DNA of 10,072 bases from Verrucomicrobiota bacterium (GCA_030916665.1 JAUPWC010000153.1:1-10072); one strand, 5' to 3'. Positions 1 to 5,865 are shown, numbered from the stretch's first letter. Numbers and translations: made by a program. The notes: generated from the sequence alone by a model not told the origin.

Positions 1-807
1 GCAGCGGAACACCGCGCCGGTGTCGGGCACGTGGATGGTGGCGCCCTCCTTGTTGGTCACGGCGCTGCCGCGGTCGCCGATGGAGAAATAGATGCGGCCG
101 TCGGGCCCGAGGGTCAGGCCGTGGAGATCGTGGCCGGTGTAGTTGAAGCGCACGCCGAATCCACGCAGCACTTCCTCCCGCTTCTCGGCCCGGTCTTTGC
201 CGGTGAGTTTCCAGAGCGAGGGGATGTTGGTGAACCAGACGTCGCCGCGGTAGGGCAGCACGCCGGAAGCCACGCCGTCCAGCGGGCCGCGGAAATCCTC
301 GGCGTATACCGAGGACTTGTCGGCCTTGCCGTCACCGTCGGTGTCCTCGAGGAGGCGCACGCGCTCCGACTCCTTGGAGAGTTCCTTCACTCCTTCCTTG
401 CCGAAGTTGCGCTCGATGGAGGCGAGCCAGTCCTTTTGGTCGCGGTTGGCGAGGTCGTCCTCGAGCATCCACATGTAGCCGCGGATATCCAGCGTGCTGG
501 AGCCGTAGCGGTAGGTCTCGGACACGAAGATGCGGCCCTGCTCGTCGAGCGCGAAGGCCACGGGATTGGCCAGCATGGGCTCGGCGGCCCAGAGGTGGGC
601 GGTGAGGCCGGCGGGGAGTTTCATGCGCCCGAGGGCGGCGCGGCCCTCATCGGAGGCCGGGTCGATCACCGCGGTGGTGAGGCGTTCGTCGTCGCTCAGC
701 TTGCCGCGGGCGACGGCGGGGCCAGTGTTTTCGGCGGCGGTGAGCGCAAGAATGGACGTAAGGACAGCGAGGGCGCTGGCCGCGTAGCGGGAATGGCGGG
801 GCAACAT
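1..807 (-). CDS. PVC-type 'membrane-bound dehydrogenase' family protein, N-terminal part (cut by window edge)
   Basis: The reading frame runs from ATG at 807 down to base 1 without a stop, giving 269 residues of an incomplete protein. Residues 1-25 form a signal peptide: basic start, then a hydrophobic run ending LALTAAEN. From about residue 60 the sequence matches the N-terminal beta-propeller-like domain of the Pirellula/Verrucomicrobium putative membrane-bound dehydrogenase family. Seen motifs are HLWAAEPMLANPVAFALDEQ (71-90), GRIFVSETYR (91-100), a Ca-binding-like EDTDGDGKAD loop (154-163), LDGVASGVLP (177-185) and HDLHGLTLGPDGRIYFSIGD (226-245). Family members usually continue with HEAT-like repeats and a C-terminal cytochrome c heme site; those parts would lie left of the window. 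It is secreted, and a role in oxidising sugars or other substrates is only inferred. It diverges from the gene at 912. The ATG at 807 is chosen because it places the signal peptide at the start; no clear Shine-Dalgarno precedes it. Confidence 0.88.
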   Translation of the reverse strand, partial: MLPRHSRYAASALAVLTSILALTAAENTGPAVARGKLSDDERLTTAVIDPASDEGRAALGRMKLPAGLTAHLWAAEPMLANPVAFALDEQGRIFVSETYRYGSSTLDIRGYMWMLEDDLANRDQKDWLASIERNFGKEGVKELSKESERVRLLEDTDGDGKADKSSVYAEDFRGPLDGVASGVLPYRGDVWFTNIPSLWKLTGKDRAEKREEVLRGFGVRFNYTGHDLHGLTLGPDGRIYFSIGDRGSAVTNKEGATIHVPDTGAVFRC

Positions 808-837
808 GCGTGTGAGACGGTAGGGTTCCGGCCGCCG

Positions 838-906
838 ATGGCAAGGAGGTGCATGGCTTTTTGTGCAACTTGCGCTTGCCGGACCTGCGGCGCCTTGCCG
901 GGATGA
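838..906 (+). promoter_or_regulatory. Possible Cys-rich leader ORF with strong ribosome-binding site upstream of the dehydrogenase
   Basis: The best Shine-Dalgarno-like sequence noticed in the window, AAGGAGGT at 843-850, lies just before an ATG at 853. That ATG opens a 17-codon frame, MAFCATCACRTCGALPG, with four cysteines; an in-frame ATG at 838 would lengthen it to 22 codons. Its TGA (904-906) overlaps an ATG at 903 that is in frame with the downstream dehydrogenase, an ATGA arrangement typical of translational coupling. The spacing from the ribosome-binding site to ATG 853 is short (about 3 bases), and the frame continues a long antisense shadow ORF. It may therefore be chance. Confidence 0.25.
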
Positions 907-911
907 GGGGC

Positions 912-1889
912 ATGAGCCTGACCGTCTGGACCAACCACGTTTTTCGTCCCGAAGCGCTGCCGGTTTTCGAGTCCCAGCTGCACGCCGCCGGCCACCGGCT
1001 GATCGTGTCGCCCAAGGCCTCGCCCATGGTGCTGGCCGCCGGGGCCGACGACCCCACGCTCGCGGAGGCCGACGTGGCCTTCGGCCAGCCCGATGTGGCG
1101 CAGACCATGGCGTGTCCGCGCCTGAAGTTCGTGGAGCTCAGCTCGGCCGGCTACACGCGCTACGACCGCTCCGACTTTCGTGCCGCGATGCAAGCCCGCG
1201 GCATGCCGGTGACCAACGCCTCGCAGGTTTTCGCCGATCCCTGCGCGCAGCATGTGCTCGGACAGATGCTGGCGCTTGAGCGCAACCTGCTCGTGCAGTT
1301 CCGCAACCAGCAGGGTCCGCGCGAGTGGCGCTACCTGGACGACCGCTTCACCAACGGCACGCTCACACGTCGCTCCGTGCTGTTGCTCGGCTACGGCAGC
1401 ATCGGCCGGCGGCTGGCGGAATTGCTCAAGCCTTTCGGCACGAAGGTGTCCGCCTACCGCCGCAACCCGCGCGGCGACGAGGGCGTGCCCGTCGTGGGCG
1501 AAGCCGGCTTGCCCGCGGCGCTGGCCGCGGCCGACCATGTGGTGAACATCCTGCCCGATTCGCCGGCCACGACCGGCTGGATGACCGCCGAGTGCTTCGC
1601 GCAGATGAAACCGGGCGCGCGTTTCTACAACATCGGGCGAGGCACCACGGTGGATCAGGCGGCGCTGATGGCGGCGCTCGAATCGGGGCACCTCGGCGCC
1701 GCCTATCTCGACGTGATGGACCCCGAGCCGCTGCCCCCGGCGCATCCGCTCTGGGCCGCGAAAAATTGTTTCATCACCTGCCACATCGGCGGCGGCACCC
1801 GCGATCAGGACGAAAACCTCGCGCGGCACTTCCTGGCGAATCTTGAGGCCTTCACCCGCGGCGCGTCGCTGGTGGACCGGATCATCTGA
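912..1889 (+). CDS. D-isomer-specific 2-hydroxyacid dehydrogenase
   Basis: This is a 325-residue cytoplasmic NAD(P)-dependent oxidoreductase that would interconvert a 2-oxoacid and its D-2-hydroxyacid; the substrate cannot be read from the sequence. Both family domains are present. The Rossmann nucleotide loop GYGSIG is at 160-165. The catalytic triad is visible as Arg243 (NIGRGTT), Glu272 (DVMDPEPLP) and His291 (TCHIGGG). Length and order fit the family (GyaR/Ghr/phosphoglycerate dehydrogenase-like). ATG 912 is preferred because the first beta strand (SLTVWTN) begins there; ATG 903 is an alternative that adds MRG, and a GTG at 849 would add an unlikely 21-residue extension. GAGGGG lies very close upstream of 912. 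The gene is on the same strand as the following bufferin-like cluster, but the 156-base gap and a candidate promoter suggest it is a separate unit. Confidence 0.92.
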   Translation: MSLTVWTNHVFRPEALPVFESQLHAAGHRLIVSPKASPMVLAAGADDPTLAEADVAFGQPDVAQTMACPRLKFVELSSAGYTRYDRSDFRAAMQARGMPVTNASQVFADPCAQHVLGQMLALERNLLVQFRNQQGPREWRYLDDRFTNGTLTRRSVLLLGYGSIGRRLAELLKPFGTKVSAYRRNPRGDEGVPVVGEAGLPAALAAADHVVNILPDSPATTGWMTAECFAQMKPGARFYNIGRGTTVDQAALMAALESGHLGAAYLDVMDPEPLPPAHPLWAAKNCFITCHIGGGTRDQDENLARHFLANLEAFTRGASLVDRII

Positions 1890-1936
1890 GCTTTTTTGAT
1901 TTGGCGTCCGGATCAACGCCTCGGGCGCAAATTACG

Positions 1937-1965
1937 GGAATACCTCCGCACCTTCCGCGCTCTGA
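1937..1965 (+). promoter_or_regulatory. Candidate ECF sigma-type promoter for the precursor peptide cluster
   Basis: GGAATAC (1937-1943) and TCTGA (1961-1965) are separated by 17 bases, and the pair lies about 80 bases upstream of the precursor ATG. This resembles the GGAAC / N16-17 / TCTGA form recognised by sigmaE-like ECF factors. Some known bufferin operons are controlled by ECF sigma factors, which makes the match plausible. It is one short match in a 156-base gap and no sigma or anti-sigma gene is in the window. Confidence 0.35.
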
Positions 1966-2045
1966 TTAGTCCAATCCTTTCTTGCCGCCCGTTGGCATGG
2001 TGCCGTCGCGGTGGCCTTGAAACCCAAACCCAATCCATGATCCCC

Positions 2046-2393
2046 ATGAACAAGTCCACGCGACTCATCATCACCGCGGCCGCCATCGCCGGCCTCTACG
2101 CCGGTTCGCTCGCCGTCAAAGCCCATGCCGCCGAATCCGGCAGCGCCGCCCCCGCCGGCGAAAAGGCCAAGGATGCCTGCAAGGGAAAAGACGGCTGCAA
2201 GGCCAAGAAGGACAAGGAAGCCTGCAAGGGTAAGGACGGTTGCAAAGCCAAGGAGGGCAAGGAGGCTTGCAAGGCGAAGGACGGCTGCAAGGGCAAGGAC
2301 ACCTGCAAGTCCGCCGACGGCAAGGACACCTGCAAGGCGAAGGAAGCCTGCAAGAGCAAGGATGGCTGCAAGGCGGCCGACAAGAAGGGCTGA
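2046..2393 (+). CDS. Secreted Cys/Lys-rich repeat peptide, candidate bufferin-type RiPP precursor
   Basis: The product is 115 residues. Residues 1-28 are a Sec signal peptide (MNKSTR, hydrophobic core, cleavage expected after AHA). The rest is low-complexity: from residue 44 onward only A, C, D, E, G, K, S and T occur. Ten cysteines (45, 51, 60, 66, 75, 81, 87, 96, 102, 108) are each followed by Lys, in a motif [KE/D][A/G/T]CK; the commonest forms are KDGCK and KEACK. The mature part has no His, Met or aromatic residue. The next genes encode an MNIO (DUF692) enzyme and a DUF2063 protein, the pair that modifies cysteines in bufferins and in Haemophilus HvfA, whose EGKCG repeats this recalls. 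I infer a modified periplasmic metal-binding (probably copper) peptide. It is not the DUF2282 bufferin type. An in-frame ATG at 2037 would add MIP; 2046 gives the more usual MNKSTR start. Confidence 0.82.
   Translation: MNKSTRLIITAAAIAGLYAGSLAVKAHAAESGSAAPAGEKAKDACKGKDGCKAKKDKEACKGKDGCKAKEGKEACKAKDGCKGKDTCKSADGKDTCKAKEACKSKDGCKAADKKG
2175..2390 (+). repeat. Tandem repeats inside the precursor gene (15-codon unit, one 12-codon variant)
   Basis: Residues 44-115 divide into blocks of 15, 15, 12, 15 and 15 codons, each starting [A/T]CK. The first two 45-base copies (2175-2219 and 2220-2264) encode ACKGKDGCKAKKDKE and ACKGKDGCKAKEGKE and remain similar at the DNA level, with mostly third-position differences. 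Later blocks are more diverged. The pattern suggests growth of the core by in-frame duplication. Confidence 0.75.
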
Positions 2394-2459
2394 GCGCGCG
2401 GCTGGCACGATTTCGCGCCCGCTTCCCGGAGATCGCGTCCGACGCCCGGTCTCTGTTTG

Positions 2460-2538
2460 TTGTAGGGCGGGGTTCGGAGACCCCGCCCGACAATCAGCCT
2501 GTCAGAAACTCGACGGCGGTCATAGACCGCCGCTACAA
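2460..2538. repeat. REP-like palindromic element with two hairpins and TTGTAG/CTACAA ends
   Basis: The element starts TTGTAG (2460-2465) and ends CTACAA (2533-2538). The first hairpin has a perfect 9-bp stem, 2465-2473 against 2480-2488 (gggcggggt / accccgccc), extended outward by TTGT/ACAA across one mismatch. The second has a perfect 8-bp stem, 2514-2521 against 2525-2532 (cggcggtc / gaccgccg). Two hairpins between short inverted ends resemble REP/BIME elements mobilised by RAYT transposases. It fills the gap between the precursor and bufB and ends 20 bases before the bufB start codon. In mRNA the first stem could slow decay or weaken read-through. Confidence 0.75.
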
Positions 2539-2558
2539 TTCTCCCGCCTTTCCTGTTC

Positions 2559-3443
2559 ATGCCCGCCAATCCTTACAACGGCTTCACCGACTACGGCATC
2601 GGCCTCGGGCTGCGCGTGCCGCACTACGACCACATCCTGTCGGAGAAGCCGACGGTGGACTGGTTCGAAATCATCTCGGAGACTTTTATGGTGGACGGCG
2701 GACGGCCGCTTGAGGTGCTCGATCGCATCCTCGCGCAATACCGTGTCGTCCAGCACGGCGTGTCGCTCTACTTTGGCTCGGCCGACGATCCTGATCGCGC
2801 GCACCTGAAGAAGCTCAAGGCCCTCACGAAGCGCACGAAGACACCGTGGCTCTCCGACCACCTCTGCTGGGGCAGCGTGGACGGCACTTATTCGCACGAT
2901 CTGCTGCCGATGCCCTACACCTTTGCGGCGGCAAAACGCACGGCGGAGAAAATCCGCATGGTGCGCGACTACCTCGAGCTGCCCATCGCGGTCGAGAATG
3001 TCAGTTCCTACACCGAGTTCCATGTCTCCGAGATGACCGAGTGGGAGTTTCTCGCCGAGGTCGTCGAACTGGCCGACTGCGGAATCCTGCTCGACGTGAA
3101 CAATATCTACGTCTCATCGAAGAACCACGGCTTCGACCCCTACGACTACGTCAACAACGTCCCGCACCATCGCGTCGCACAGATGCACATCGCCGGGCAC
3201 ACGAAGTTTGAGAAATACATTCTCGATACGCACGACCATCCCGTGCTCGATCCCGTGTGGAAGCTTTACGCCCACGCCATCAAACTCTGCGGCGTGACCG
3301 CCACGCTGCTCGAGTGGGACGACAAGATCCCCTCTTTTCAGGAAGTCCACGACGAGGCCCTCAAGGCCAACCAGTTCATTACGGAAGCGCGTGAAGCGAA
3401 AATCCCCGCGCCGAAGAAAACCAGCCGCGTTCGCGTGCGTTGA
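2559..3443 (+). CDS. bufB: DUF692/MNIO multinuclear iron oxidase, bufferin maturase (BufB-like)
   Basis: This 294-residue TIM-barrel protein belongs to the multinuclear non-heme iron-dependent oxidative enzymes (MNIO, formerly DUF692), relatives of MbnB, HvfB and BufB. These act in the cytoplasm and oxidatively rearrange cysteines of a precursor peptide before export. Metal-site motifs appear in family order: GIGLGLR (13-19), WFEIISE (35-41), HGVSL (66-70), SDHLCW (99-104), HDLLP (113-117), VENVSSY (145-151), LLDVNNIYVSSKNH (177-190), HIAGH (210-214), DTHDHPV (223-229) and LLEWDD (250-255). Conserved His, Asp, Asn and Glu ligands in these motifs appear intact, so the enzyme looks active. A short basic tail (KKTSRVRVR) ends the protein. 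It lies 165 bases after the precursor and is followed by bufC after a repeat. ATG 2559 has no Shine-Dalgarno; the conserved start GFTDYGIGLGLR fits it. Confidence 0.95.
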   Translation: MPANPYNGFTDYGIGLGLRVPHYDHILSEKPTVDWFEIISETFMVDGGRPLEVLDRILAQYRVVQHGVSLYFGSADDPDRAHLKKLKALTKRTKTPWLSDHLCWGSVDGTYSHDLLPMPYTFAAAKRTAEKIRMVRDYLELPIAVENVSSYTEFHVSEMTEWEFLAEVVELADCGILLDVNNIYVSSKNHGFDPYDYVNNVPHHRVAQMHIAGHTKFEKYILDTHDHPVLDPVWKLYAHAIKLCGVTATLLEWDDKIPSFQEVHDEALKANQFITEAREAKIPAPKKTSRVRVR

Positions 3444-3472
3444 CGCCGTGGAGAACCAAGGCATTTCCATTA

Positions 3473-3560
3473 CCTGTCATTCTGAGCGGAGCGAAGAATC
3501 CAGAATGGCGTTCGCCAGCGTGCATGCTGCTGGATCCTTCGCTCCGCTCAGGATGACAGG
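3473..3560. repeat. Large inverted repeat, 31-bp arms, of the 'GTCATTCTGAGCGGAGCGAAG' class
   Basis: The left arm (3473-3503) and right arm (3530-3560) are reverse complements at 29 of 31 positions, separated by 26 bases that contain a smaller ggcg-tt-cgcc hairpin. The arm core GTCATTCTGAGCGGAGCGAA is, from general knowledge, a dispersed intergenic repeat in many bacterial phyla. The right arm ends 8 bases before the bufC ATG, so the hairpin occupies almost the whole 125-base bufB-bufC gap and would border the bufC ribosome-binding region in the mRNA. Confidence 0.85.
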
Positions 3561-3568
3561 CTGCTGAT

Positions 3569-4516
3569 ATGGCTGCTAAATCGAAAGACTCGAAGGCTGC
3601 GGTCACAAAGGCCCCCGCGCGCGTTGACTCCACGCGTGCGCTCGCCGCGCTGCAGCGCGCGATGTGGGGCCTCGTGTCGCAGCCGCTCACGGCGGCCAAC
3701 CGCATGAAGCCGCGCACGCGCGACGGCCGTTCGACCGCCGCGGCCGCCGCGGAGATCGCGAAGCCCAACGACCGGCTCACGTCCTTCGAGCGCCTCGAGA
3801 TCTACAACCGCATGTATTGGTTCCGGGTGCTCGACAGCCTCTACGAGGATTGCCCGGGCCTGCGCGCCGTGCTCGGCGACGCAAAGTTTATGCGGATGGC
3901 CGAGGCCTACCTGCAGAAATATCCCTCCCGCTCCTTCACGCTCCGCAACCTGCCGTCGCGGCTGGAGAAATTTCTGCGCGAGGAACCCAAGTGGACCAGG
4001 CCGCACACCGCGCTCTGCCTCGATCTCGTCCGCTTCGAGTGGGCGCAGGTGGAGGTTTACGACGGCGGGGCCAAGCCGCTCTTCCGGGTCGAGGACCTCG
4101 CCGGCATCAATCCGGCCAAGGTTCGGCTCGCGCTTCAGCCTTATCTCCAGCTTCTCCAGCTCGATTACCCGGTGGACGACTTCCTCATCGCCATCAAAAA
4201 ACGCGAAGCGCTCCTGCGCGGCGACGCCAGCAACGCCCCGACACGCGTGCGCACGTCCAAGGCCAGCAAGGTGCCGCTGCCGAGACGCGAAAAGTGCGCG
4301 GTCGCCGTGCACCGCATGGACGGACGGATCTACTTCAAACGCCTCGAACCCGCCGCGTGCAAGGTGCTGCTCGCCATCCGCGCGGGCAAACCGCTGGCGC
4401 AGGCCCTCGCCGCCGGTCTCCCGCGCGCGAAATCGAAGCAGCTCGAGTGGGCCGGCAAGGTCCAGAGCTGGTTCTGCACCTGGATGCAGCTGGGGTGGTT
4501 CTGCCGTCGGGAATAA
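3569..4516 (+). CDS. bufC: DUF2063 family protein, MNIO partner (BufC/HvfC-like)
   Basis: This 315-residue cytoplasmic protein carries the DUF2063 'putative DNA-binding' domain. Despite that name, the family is the partner of MNIO enzymes in bufferin and HvfA systems and is thought to present the precursor to the enzyme. An Ala/Lys-rich stretch (1-20) comes first. Family landmarks are then RLEIYNRMYWFRVLDSLYED (75-94) followed by CPGL, and YPSRSFTLRNLPSRLEKFL (about 122-140). A basic linker (TRVRTSKASKVPLPRRE) leads to a compact C-terminal domain (about 255-315) with VHRMDGRIYFKRL and a helix-rich end. This may be a winged-helix or RRE-like peptide-binding module; that is inference. It follows bufB and precedes the DoxX gene by 26 bases, supporting one operon. 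The start has only a weak ribosome-binding site, and the upstream palindrome leaves little room for one. Confidence 0.9.
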   Translation: MAAKSKDSKAAVTKAPARVDSTRALAALQRAMWGLVSQPLTAANRMKPRTRDGRSTAAAAAEIAKPNDRLTSFERLEIYNRMYWFRVLDSLYEDCPGLRAVLGDAKFMRMAEAYLQKYPSRSFTLRNLPSRLEKFLREEPKWTRPHTALCLDLVRFEWAQVEVYDGGAKPLFRVEDLAGINPAKVRLALQPYLQLLQLDYPVDDFLIAIKKREALLRGDASNAPTRVRTSKASKVPLPRREKCAVAVHRMDGRIYFKRLEPAACKVLLAIRAGKPLAQALAAGLPRAKSKQLEWAGKVQSWFCTWMQLGWFCRRE

Positions 4517-4542
4517 TCGTCCGGCCGGTTCCTCCCACGGCC

Positions 4543-5004
4543 ATGCAAGTCCGCCTCCTGCTCGCCAAGCTCGATTCCGTCGCCGCGTTGCTGCAATCGC
4601 CGCTGCTCCTCGCCATCCGCCTTTTCTGGGGCTGGCAGTTTGCCCAGACCGGCTGGGGCAAGCTCATGAACCTCGACCGCACCGCGGGCTTCTTCGCCTC
4701 GCTCGACATCCCGCTGCCCAAGCTGAACGCGATCCTGGCCGGTGGCACGGAGTGTGTCGGCGGCATCCTGCTCGCGCTCGGGCTGTTCGCGCGTCCGGCG
4801 GCGGTGCCGCTGATCTTCACCATGCTCGTGGCCTACGGGACGGCGGATCGCGACGCGCTCCAGGCGATTTTCACCGATCCCGATCAATTCGCCGGCGCCG
4901 CACCGTTCCTGTTTCTGCTGGCGTCGCTCCTCGTGCTGGCCTTCGGCCCGGGGAAACTTTCGCTGGACGCGTTGCTGGGCAGGGGTGGACGCGCGGCGAA
5001 GTGA
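4543..5004 (+). CDS. DoxX family inner-membrane protein, cluster accessory
   Basis: The 153-residue protein has four hydrophobic segments at about 15-37, 62-82, 86-100 and 118-136. DoxX signatures are LLLAIRLFWGWQFAQTGWGK (21-40), the FFASLDIPLPKLNAILAGGTE region (50-70) with its conserved acidic residue, and the closing FGPGKLSLDALL (134-145). DoxX proteins occur often as the fourth gene of bufferin/HvfA clusters, with no firmly defined biochemical role; involvement in membrane redox or in handling the modified peptide is conceivable. It starts 26 bases after bufC, with no terminator between, so co-transcription is likely. It is the last plus-strand gene of the cluster; the next gene runs toward it and stops 6 bases away. 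The ATG at 4543 gives a normal family length. Confidence 0.9.
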   Translation: MQVRLLLAKLDSVAALLQSPLLLAIRLFWGWQFAQTGWGKLMNLDRTAGFFASLDIPLPKLNAILAGGTECVGGILLALGLFARPAAVPLIFTMLVAYGTADRDALQAIFTDPDQFAGAAPFLFLLASLLVLAFGPGKLSLDALLGRGGRAAK

Positions 5005-5013
5005 ACCGGTTCA
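5002..5013. other. 12-bp perfect palindrome formed by two converging stop codons
   Basis: TGAACCGGTTCA reads the same on both strands. Its first three bases are the TGA of the DoxX gene and its last three, read on the minus strand, are the TGA of the RDD gene. No T-run or longer stem flanks it, so it is not a recognisable intrinsic terminator. Confidence 0.9.
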
Positions 5014-5742
5014 GGGTTTCGCCACCTTAACCACCTTCGTGCCGGCGATGAGATCGTGCAAGCAGCGGCGCTCTTGCGAAAAGATGAAGCAGGCATCGGC
5101 GATCCAGAAGGCGAAGCCGATCCACGGCAGCATCTGGATGATGCCGGGCACCAGGTTGCGCAGCAGCCAGCCATGCACGAAACCGGCCTGGCTGCCTTCG
5201 GGGTAGCGCACGACGCGGATGCCGAGCATGCGTTTGCCGATGGTCTGGCCGCGCGTGCTGAGCATGACGATCTGAATGACCAGCAGCGTGAGGCCGCCGA
5301 GGGCCAGCACCGCAAGGCCCATGAGCAGCGTGCCGGCCTGAAGCGCGCTGAAATCGGGCTCCTGTCCGCGCATCGCGGAGAGAAACACGCTGAAGAATGC
5401 CGGACCGAGGATGAGGAAGCCCGGCACCGCGACGATCACGCTGAGCAGGTAATCAATCAGGAAGGCGCCCAGCCGCACGCCGCGGTCGGCGAGTTCGGGC
5501 TCGTCTGCGGCGGGAATGGTCACCGCCGGGGCGGCGGTCGCGACCGGAGTCTCGGCCGCCAGGGGCGGAGGCGTTGCGGCAGGATTGAACTCCACGAAAT
5601 CGCCCAGCGTCTGCCACTCGGCGTCACCGGCGCGCCGGGCCTTGGTGGCGAGATTCGCGCGGCCGCCGGCGATCCATTCAGCAATCTTGGTGGCGGTGAC
5701 CGGCCCGTATTCTTTTCCGTCGGCTCCGAGGATGGTGAACAT
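5011..5742 (-). CDS. GYF_2 (DUF4339) plus RDD domain membrane protein
   Basis: The 243-residue protein begins with a GYF_2-type domain (1-52): MFTILGADGKEYGPVTATKI, then a conserved AEWIAGGRAN stretch and AEWQTLGDFVEF. An Ala/Pro-rich linker (53-80) follows, then an RDD membrane domain. RDD marks are RGVRLGAFLIDYLL (87-100), with the Arg and Asp that name the family, TRGQTIGKRMLGIRVV (163-178) and RRCLHDLIAGTKVV (225-238). Hydrophobic segments lie near 92-122, 138-161 and 200-221. RDD proteins are inner-membrane proteins of mostly unknown function, some linked to ion antiport; the GYF_2 part probably binds peptides in the cytoplasm. ATG 5742 is chosen because the GYF_2 domain starts there; longer upstream starts only add a Pro/Arg-rich shadow. 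It converges on the DoxX gene with 6 bases between the stop codons. Confidence 0.9.
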   Translation of the reverse strand: MFTILGADGKEYGPVTATKIAEWIAGGRANLATKARRAGDAEWQTLGDFVEFNPAATPPPLAAETPVATAAPAVTIPAADEPELADRGVRLGAFLIDYLLSVIVAVPGFLILGPAFFSVFLSAMRGQEPDFSALQAGTLLMGLAVLALGGLTLLVIQIVMLSTRGQTIGKRMLGIRVVRYPEGSQAGFVHGWLLRNLVPGIIQMLPWIGFAFWIADACFIFSQERRCLHDLIAGTKVVKVAKP

Positions 5743-5811
5743 GATGGCGCAGTGTGCGCCGATGCGCGGGCGGGTCAATGGCGGGGTGGGGCGGCAAGAT
5801 CGCGTTCCAGG

Positions 5812-5865
5812 TGCAGGGGCGCGCCTTGTGCGCGCCCGAGGGGGTGGACGAGCCACGCCCCTGCA
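5812..5865. repeat. REP-like element with two hairpins and TGCAGGGG/CCCCTGCA ends
   Basis: The 158-base gap between rsgA and the RDD gene holds a palindromic unit. Outer arms are 5812-5819 (tgcagggg) and 5858-5865 (cccctgca). One inner hairpin is perfect, 5817-5824 against 5830-5837 (gggcgcgc / gcgcgccc). A second pairs 5840-5847 with 5854-5861 around one mismatch. On the minus strand it starts TTGCAGGGGCG, similar in plan to the TTGTAGGGCG element at 2460-2538. The rest of the gap shows nothing recognisable. Confidence 0.6.

Noticed and set aside
1886..1897. T-run after the dehydrogenase stop codon as an intrinsic terminator
   Set aside because: Six T residues are present but no GC-rich stem precedes them.
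696..1916. 406-codon open frame on the minus strand
   Set aside because: It is antisense to the hydroxyacid dehydrogenase, whose catalytic motifs are all intact, and it runs into the secreted dehydrogenase gene in another frame. It has no domain match.
2175..2390. CRISPR array or non-coding tandem repeat
   Set aside because: Units are 36-45 bases with no unique spacers, keep the reading frame, and vary mostly at third codon positions; this is a coding repeat.
3664..4542. Long N-terminal extension of the DoxX reading frame through bufC
   Set aside because: The upstream part is Arg/Pro/Gly-rich frame noise overlapping bufC; the DoxX homology begins at the ATG at 4543.
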